A DNA stretch of 64,000 nt from Zygnema cylindricum (lineage: Eukaryota; Streptophyta; Zygnematophyceae; Zygnematales; Zygnemataceae), in assembly GCA_037447655.1 (NCBI GenBank), contig JBBHKE010003218.1, positions 1 through 64,000 of the forward strand. The letters run 5' to 3'. This document shows, piece after piece, positions 59,001-64,000 of the stretch. The position numbers and the translations under genes are program-made. Positions within the stretch are counted from its first letter, which is position 1. The number at the start of each line of letters is the position of its first letter. Below the pieces are notes generated by a model. The model ran no database searches, was not told the DNA's origin, and was given only the letters and a program-made list of their open reading frames with translations.

Positions 59001-62000
59001 TTATGCAGGGCTTCCTGTGTATTTTATTGAGCCTCTTCACCCTGCTCGATATTTTTGGAGAGGCACATTCTATGGTGAAGGAGATGATTTCCAGCGTTTC
59101 ACATTTTTTTGTAGAGCAGCTTTAGAATTTTTGATGGTATCGGGGAAGCGCCCGGATGTCATTCACAGTCACGACTGGCAAACCGCAGTTGTGGTATTTA
59201 TGTTCATCCCACCATAATATTTAAGTGAACCTTCAATTGGGTGCAGGCATAAACATCAACAAAAAATGCAGATGGGAGTACTTGTTGATGTTTGTTTCTT
59301 GTGTATTGCCACATTGTGACTTCGAAAGTTGTGCATGGGCACACATCTATTAAAAAATAGAGGAATTCCGATACCCTTTTCCGATTGAGTGCTGACTAAG
59401 GATTTACATAGGTAAAAAAAAAGCCTGGAGTATTACTTTTCCAATGCGACAATCTTACAAATACCCTCTCACAATACCTGGTCATATGTTGGCATGTGGC
59501 AGGCACCTCTTTACTGGGATGTTTATTATCCTCAGGGCTTCGACTCCGCTAAAGTTGCATTTACTTGTCACAATTTTGAATATCAGGGTACTGACAGTCC
59601 AAGTGCACTCGCCTCTTGTGGTCTCGATGTCCCCTCACACTTTCGCCAGGATCGGATACAGGACAATTTTATGCCGGACAAAGTGAACCTGCTCAAGGTG
59701 GGTAAAAGCTATAAAAGGAAGTTCTTTTGTATTGGTGTTTTGTTTTTTTGGGTCTTTGTCCCTGACGTGGATGGTGTCCCAGTCAAATGTTTGATTTAGG
59801 AGCTTTCTAATACTGGATTACACAGTGTGTAAATATCTCGCATCACGTTGAATTACTGCCATTTCCCGTGAGCCTAAACGCACCGAAACCTATGTCTGCT
59901 CTCTTGCAGGGAGGCTTTGTATATTCTAACCTCATAACAACAGTCTCACCGACATATGCTGTGGAAGTTCGAGGGCCGGAGGTGAGTTCCTTCTGTTGGT
60001 TTTAGCTACCCTCATTTTGGTGGTGGTTATAGAGGAAATATCTTGATGAAGCATTTGACAGCCTTTACTGCAACTTGATAGCGTAGAAAGCCCATTTCGG
60101 CAGTCTGGCTGTGGTCAGGCAATCTCCCTGTTGGTTTTTTCCATTCTCTCTTAAACTTCAAATTTTAAGTTCACCTATAATTTTTAGGATTGCTGGTCAC
60201 CGCAGTGTCCATGTCACTATTGTTGCTTTGAGAGTTGTTTGCTGACTATGCTTAGGAAACACATTGTCCCCTGTTTTTTTGTTTTGTCCATGTTTCTTTG
60301 ATGCGGCTATTTGGTTGAATGGCTGGTTGTTGATTGGTTCCCCAATGGAGATGGGTGGCATAAAGAAACCTGCATTTTGCTAATTAGTCTTCGTCCCAGA
60401 AATGAGCAGGAGCTGTTGAGACTTATTACAGTCGTAAATATAGTTTTCTGATCTTTTTCGGGGGAGGATGTTTGATGAGATTACCAGGGGGGTCGGGGCC
60501 TTCACGGGACTCTTGCAACTTTTGATTCCAAGTTTTTTGGTGTCCTCAACGGTATCGACTATGAAGCCTGGGACCCAGCCACTGATATACTTTTGGATCA
60601 TCGTTATGATTCAAATAATTTGGAGGCCAAATTGGCCAATAAAATTGCATTGCGGAAAAAACTTGGACTGTCGCCTTGTTCAGATGGAGACAGGCCCCTG
60701 GTAAGCTTTCAATGTCACCAAAAGAATAAGAACTTCAGCCTTGGATAATGTTGTCTTTACACAAAACAAATATGCTGGGACTTGTGGAGAGCAAGACTTC
60801 TGAGTGAAATTAAGACATACATATTTTTGTAAGAAACGAATCCTGAGCCGATGTTAATTGACAAGGAATGAATCAGCACAATCCCCATTATTCATTTTCA
60901 GTCATCTGGTGCTGAAATTTGTTGACTTGCTCCTTACCAGATTATATTTTCTTTTGTTGTGAAAGTTTTATTTTCTCACAAAAAAAGTGTGCTTCTTGAG
61001 ATGGGTCCATACAGGTAGGCTGCATCACAAGGCTTGTTCCACAGAAAGGTGTGCACCTTATCCGGCATGCTATATATCGAACTCGTGATATGGGAGGACA
61101 GTTCATCTTGCTGGGATCCAGTCCTGTGCCAGAAATTCAGGTCAGACTTCTCCTGACCAAGTATGTTTGGTGCTTAAACTCTTCTATTGGCTTTGCTTGT
61201 TGTTTACCAGTATTTTGGACATGAACCTCAAATTTCACTGTTCCATTTTTTTCTTCTAAGAGCGTGCATAGTGAAGCAGGACAGTTGAAAAGGTGTCTTA
61301 TTAACCAAAACGGAACTGAAGCTGCATGAGAATTTACTGGGATGGGGGGAAATTTATAACTCATACCAGGACTTGCGAGCCTGACGCCTTTTGACATTGC
61401 TTGCATGCAGCGGGATTTTGAGAACATGGCCCGTCAGTTTGAAAACGATCCTGATGTGCGACTTATGCTGAAATATGATGAGGTTCTGTCGCATTCCATA
61501 TATGCGGCATCCGACCTATTTGTTATCCCGTCAATATTTGAGCCTTGTGGGCTCACTCAGGTAGGAATAGTTCAGTGCTCGAGACCACGGGAATGAATCC
61601 GCAGAAGGGAAGTGAGTGCAAAACCGTGTATGATAGACTGGGCCCAGAACTTGAAGCAGTTTACCCCTAAAAGTGCAGATCCAGGAAGAGTGAGGCAATA
61701 TGGAATCTTAAGAGATTTAAATAGGCTAGAAAGGGAAGGGTCGTAGGATGGTGTTAAGAAGGGAAGCCGACGATGTATTACTGATCACTTTGCTTCTTGT
61801 GGGTATTTGGTAAGAGAGTGAGAACACATCCAGCAACAGCTGCAGTTGGTGTATGTTACTGTTCTGCAATGTTTTTCGTGAGCTTGAGGAAGATGTGTCC
61901 TTGTACTGGTCATGGACACTGCGGTTAATACAAACGAATTAATGTAGCTCATTGTTGATGCAGCTGATCGCCATGCGGTACGGTTCTATACCTGTGGTAC

Positions 62001-63989
62001 GGAAAACTGGAGGTCTTGCTGACAGGTGGGTCAGAGCCCCCTTGAGAAGCTCTTGTTTTCAGTCTTTCAGCTCCGATCATTAAACTCGGGTTGCATAACT
62101 TGATAAGATCACTGTGCCGGAAAGTATTTGCAAAGAAATTAACTATGTTCCAAAGTATTGTTATTGAAGTGTTTTTAGAAACTGCAGCAGCTAACACAGT
62201 GATTATGTCGCAATGCTTGACAGTGTGTTTGATGCGGATGACGCAAATATCCCTGAGGATCGCAAAAACGGATTCACTTTCACAGCTACAGACGAGCAGG
62301 TGGGTTTTTCACCGTTACAGTCAGTTTGGGAGACCATGGGCATGGGTTATGTGGGGAAAAGGATATGAAACACCATGCTTGTCCTCTGTTAATGCTGATT
62401 GTGATTTTTTTTTGTAGCAGTGGATTTTTTGGACAGTTTTTTGATGTTTAACAACGGTGGTTAATAGACCTTTTGGTGGTCAATCGCATGATTATGTTTT
62501 TTTTCAGTGTTATTATATTTGTTGCCAGACTTACAAATGGCACTTGGCTTGGTTCAGTAGGCTCGAAGCCCAAACAAACTTTTTTGAAACTCCTAAAGAG
62601 TTTTCTGAACCAAACTAAAGCATTTGATAACGCTGAACGGAACCTTGTTAACTGCTAAGCCTGTATAAAATCCGTAATCCCTAGACTCACTTTCATAGTT
62701 TTTTGCCTACAGTAAATCTTCTTACTGTTGTACAGAATTTTGAACGTTCATATATCTATATCGACAGTACTACGATTTTGTACGTTGTAACTTTGTACAT
62801 TTTTTATTGTTTACTTTCATATGTCCATATTCTTGTAACTTCATCCTTACCGTGCATCCACACCTCATAACAGTTTGAATAAGTGTCAAAAAACTTATCA
62901 AAATGACTCAAATATTGCCAAACCAATCTGTATGTAGTGCTCAAAGCTTTGAGCATCTCTATAAAAATCTTAAGCGAATTAGCATAGTTTATTGTTGTAC
63001 TGGGTTGGTTTCTTTTGATGTTGGTTTTATAACCCGCAACCTGTTGTCATGTCCCCCTTTTTACTTCGTTTGAACATGTCAAAGACTTCAAAAACAATGG
63101 TTTTGAAATGGATATCTTGACAACCTTATATTTAATATCCAGTATTGTAATGCTGCCATTAGTCTCGCATGCAATGATATTTTATACTTTTCCAAGGTGA
63201 TCTTGCGGAGGTATAGAATCCCAAAACTTTAAAATTATGGTGCTTTTATGTGTGTTACCGGGAGCTACACGTCCTTAACTTTTCTTTACATTTGTGTTTG
63301 TTATCGAGGACATTGATAGTTTTTTTTTATAAATGCTATTTACTTGTGTGTCTTATATGTTAATATACCCACAAGAAAAAAGCATGAACTAGTTTAGCCG
63401 AACCTGTTTTAGTGTCTACACCAATGTTAATATCTTGTGTATCAATGTACCAATATTTATTTGTTTGTCTGATGTATGTGCCACTCCAATCCTTGAATAG
63501 GTTTTTATTTGAACATTCCCTGCAAGTCGCACGGTTGTTGTCAATGTTAGTCAGAAATGGTGATTTTTTTTTGTTCTGGAGTTTCAAACCTACATGTGGC
63601 TATATTTGCTATATGTGGCTTCCGCGCGCTATACGCGGTTTCCTTCCATTTATTTTACTCGAATTAACTCGAATTAACGCAAACCACATATAAAGTTTCC
63701 AATTGTTTTTGCTTAAACTTAAATTTAGAGTATGCTTTGAAAAACTCTGTTTTCTTGGCTCCAAATCCTTACCTCTCCTAGTAGTCTCTCTCATGGCCTG
63801 AATCCTCGACCTCTTCTCATGCAGGGTTTAAATTATGCGTTGGATCGGGCTCTTTTTTATTACTTCAACAAACCGGATTGGTGGCAAAAACTTGTCATGC
63901 AAACCATGAGAATGGACTTCAGTTGGGAAGAGTCTTCGCAACGGTACGTGCAGTTGTACGAAAAGATGCTCTCATCGGAAGACCCGTAA
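53032..63989 (+). CDS. SS4: Soluble starch synthase IV (GT5), complete in 17 exons
   Basis: It transfers glucose from ADP-glucose to alpha-1,4-glucan. SS4 acts in plastids and is known for starch-granule initiation. Exons: 53032-53309, 53511-53631, 54732-54819, 55156-56899, 57193-57224, 57630-57721, 58312-58434, 58726-58801, 59009-59193, 59503-59697, 59910-59981, 60488-60700, 61015-61140, 61411-61560, 61964-62025, 62224-62299, 63825-63989. All joins are GT-AG and in frame (1265 residues; Arabidopsis SS4 is about 1040). Residues 1 to about 80 resemble a transit peptide. [16 protein letters not shown] starts the SS4-specific region, followed by a coiled coil of roughly 560 residues. The GT5 domain begins [20 protein letters not shown] (KVGGL at 785-789), with [58 protein letters not shown] and KTGGL (1179-1183). 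All expected catalytic motifs are present. The 32-nt exon 5 uses a weak GATAG acceptor, chosen because the stronger TTGCAG four bases upstream breaks the frame. Confidence 0.95.
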
Positions 63990-64000
63990 AAGAAAGACAA

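Noticed and set aside
1-64000. CRISPR array, bacterial operon, phage or plasmid signatures
   Set aside because: None seen. All genes are intron-bearing and eukaryotic, and the repeats present are MITEs, LTR elements and microsatellites.

Overview
This is a nuclear segment from a photosynthetic eukaryote. It carries intron-rich genes for a soluble starch synthase IV, a plastid DUF3007/DAC-type protein, a plastid-type GNAT and a plant-style DmX-like/Rav1 V-ATPase assembly factor, with Ty1/Copia retrotransposons and many short TA-flanked MITEs around them. That gene set points to a streptophyte (land plant or charophyte alga). I cannot name the species. Splice sites are canonical GT-AG in every model below, and coding frames close across the joins.

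Left part (1-30.0 kb), gene-bearing. On the minus strand at 0.4-8.0 kb is the 5' part of a DmX-like/Rabconnectin-3 alpha/Rav1 gene whose 3' end lies beyond the left edge. Divergent from it, on the plus strand at 11.6-14.7 kb, is an ankyrin + double BTB/POZ protein in 4 exons. A 3-exon GNAT acetyltransferase follows on the minus strand (16.3-17.7 kb). A mitoribosomal mS34-like gene starts at 19.2 kb on the plus strand, and its introns are filled with nested MITEs. It converges on a 4-exon DAC-like (DUF3007) thylakoid gene on the minus strand (27.7-30.0 kb).

Middle part (30.0-52.6 kb), a transposon nest. A repeat of about 3 kb is present twice in direct orientation (copy A 30.2-33.4 kb; copy B 34.9-36.2 kb plus 49.0-50.5 kb). 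Copy B is split by a 12.7 kb Copia element with a CTAAA target duplication. That element was itself hit by a second complete Copia (38.9-44.2 kb, 621-bp LTRs) inside its gag, and by a 1.26 kb solo LTR inside its own 5' LTR. To the right is a three-level nest of DNA elements: hAT-like, then a TA-flanked element, then a TTA-flanked PIF/Harbinger-like element. Copy A keeps the uninterrupted Copia target and copy B keeps the uninterrupted target of a MITE, so the two copies give insertion sites directly. A 10-N assembly gap sits at 33391-33400, at the end of copy A.

Right part (53.0-64.0 kb). A full-length starch synthase IV gene on the plus strand can be assembled from 17 exons into one uninterrupted frame of 1265 codons. 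It has an N-terminal transit-peptide-like region, a very long coiled coil encoded mainly by one 1.74 kb exon, and a complete GT5 glycosyltransferase.

The cellular genes look like an ordinary unlinked plant neighbourhood, not a pathway cluster. I found no convincing new biological system. The most informative material is the nested mobile-element architecture and the MITE families whose target duplications can be read from filled and empty sites.
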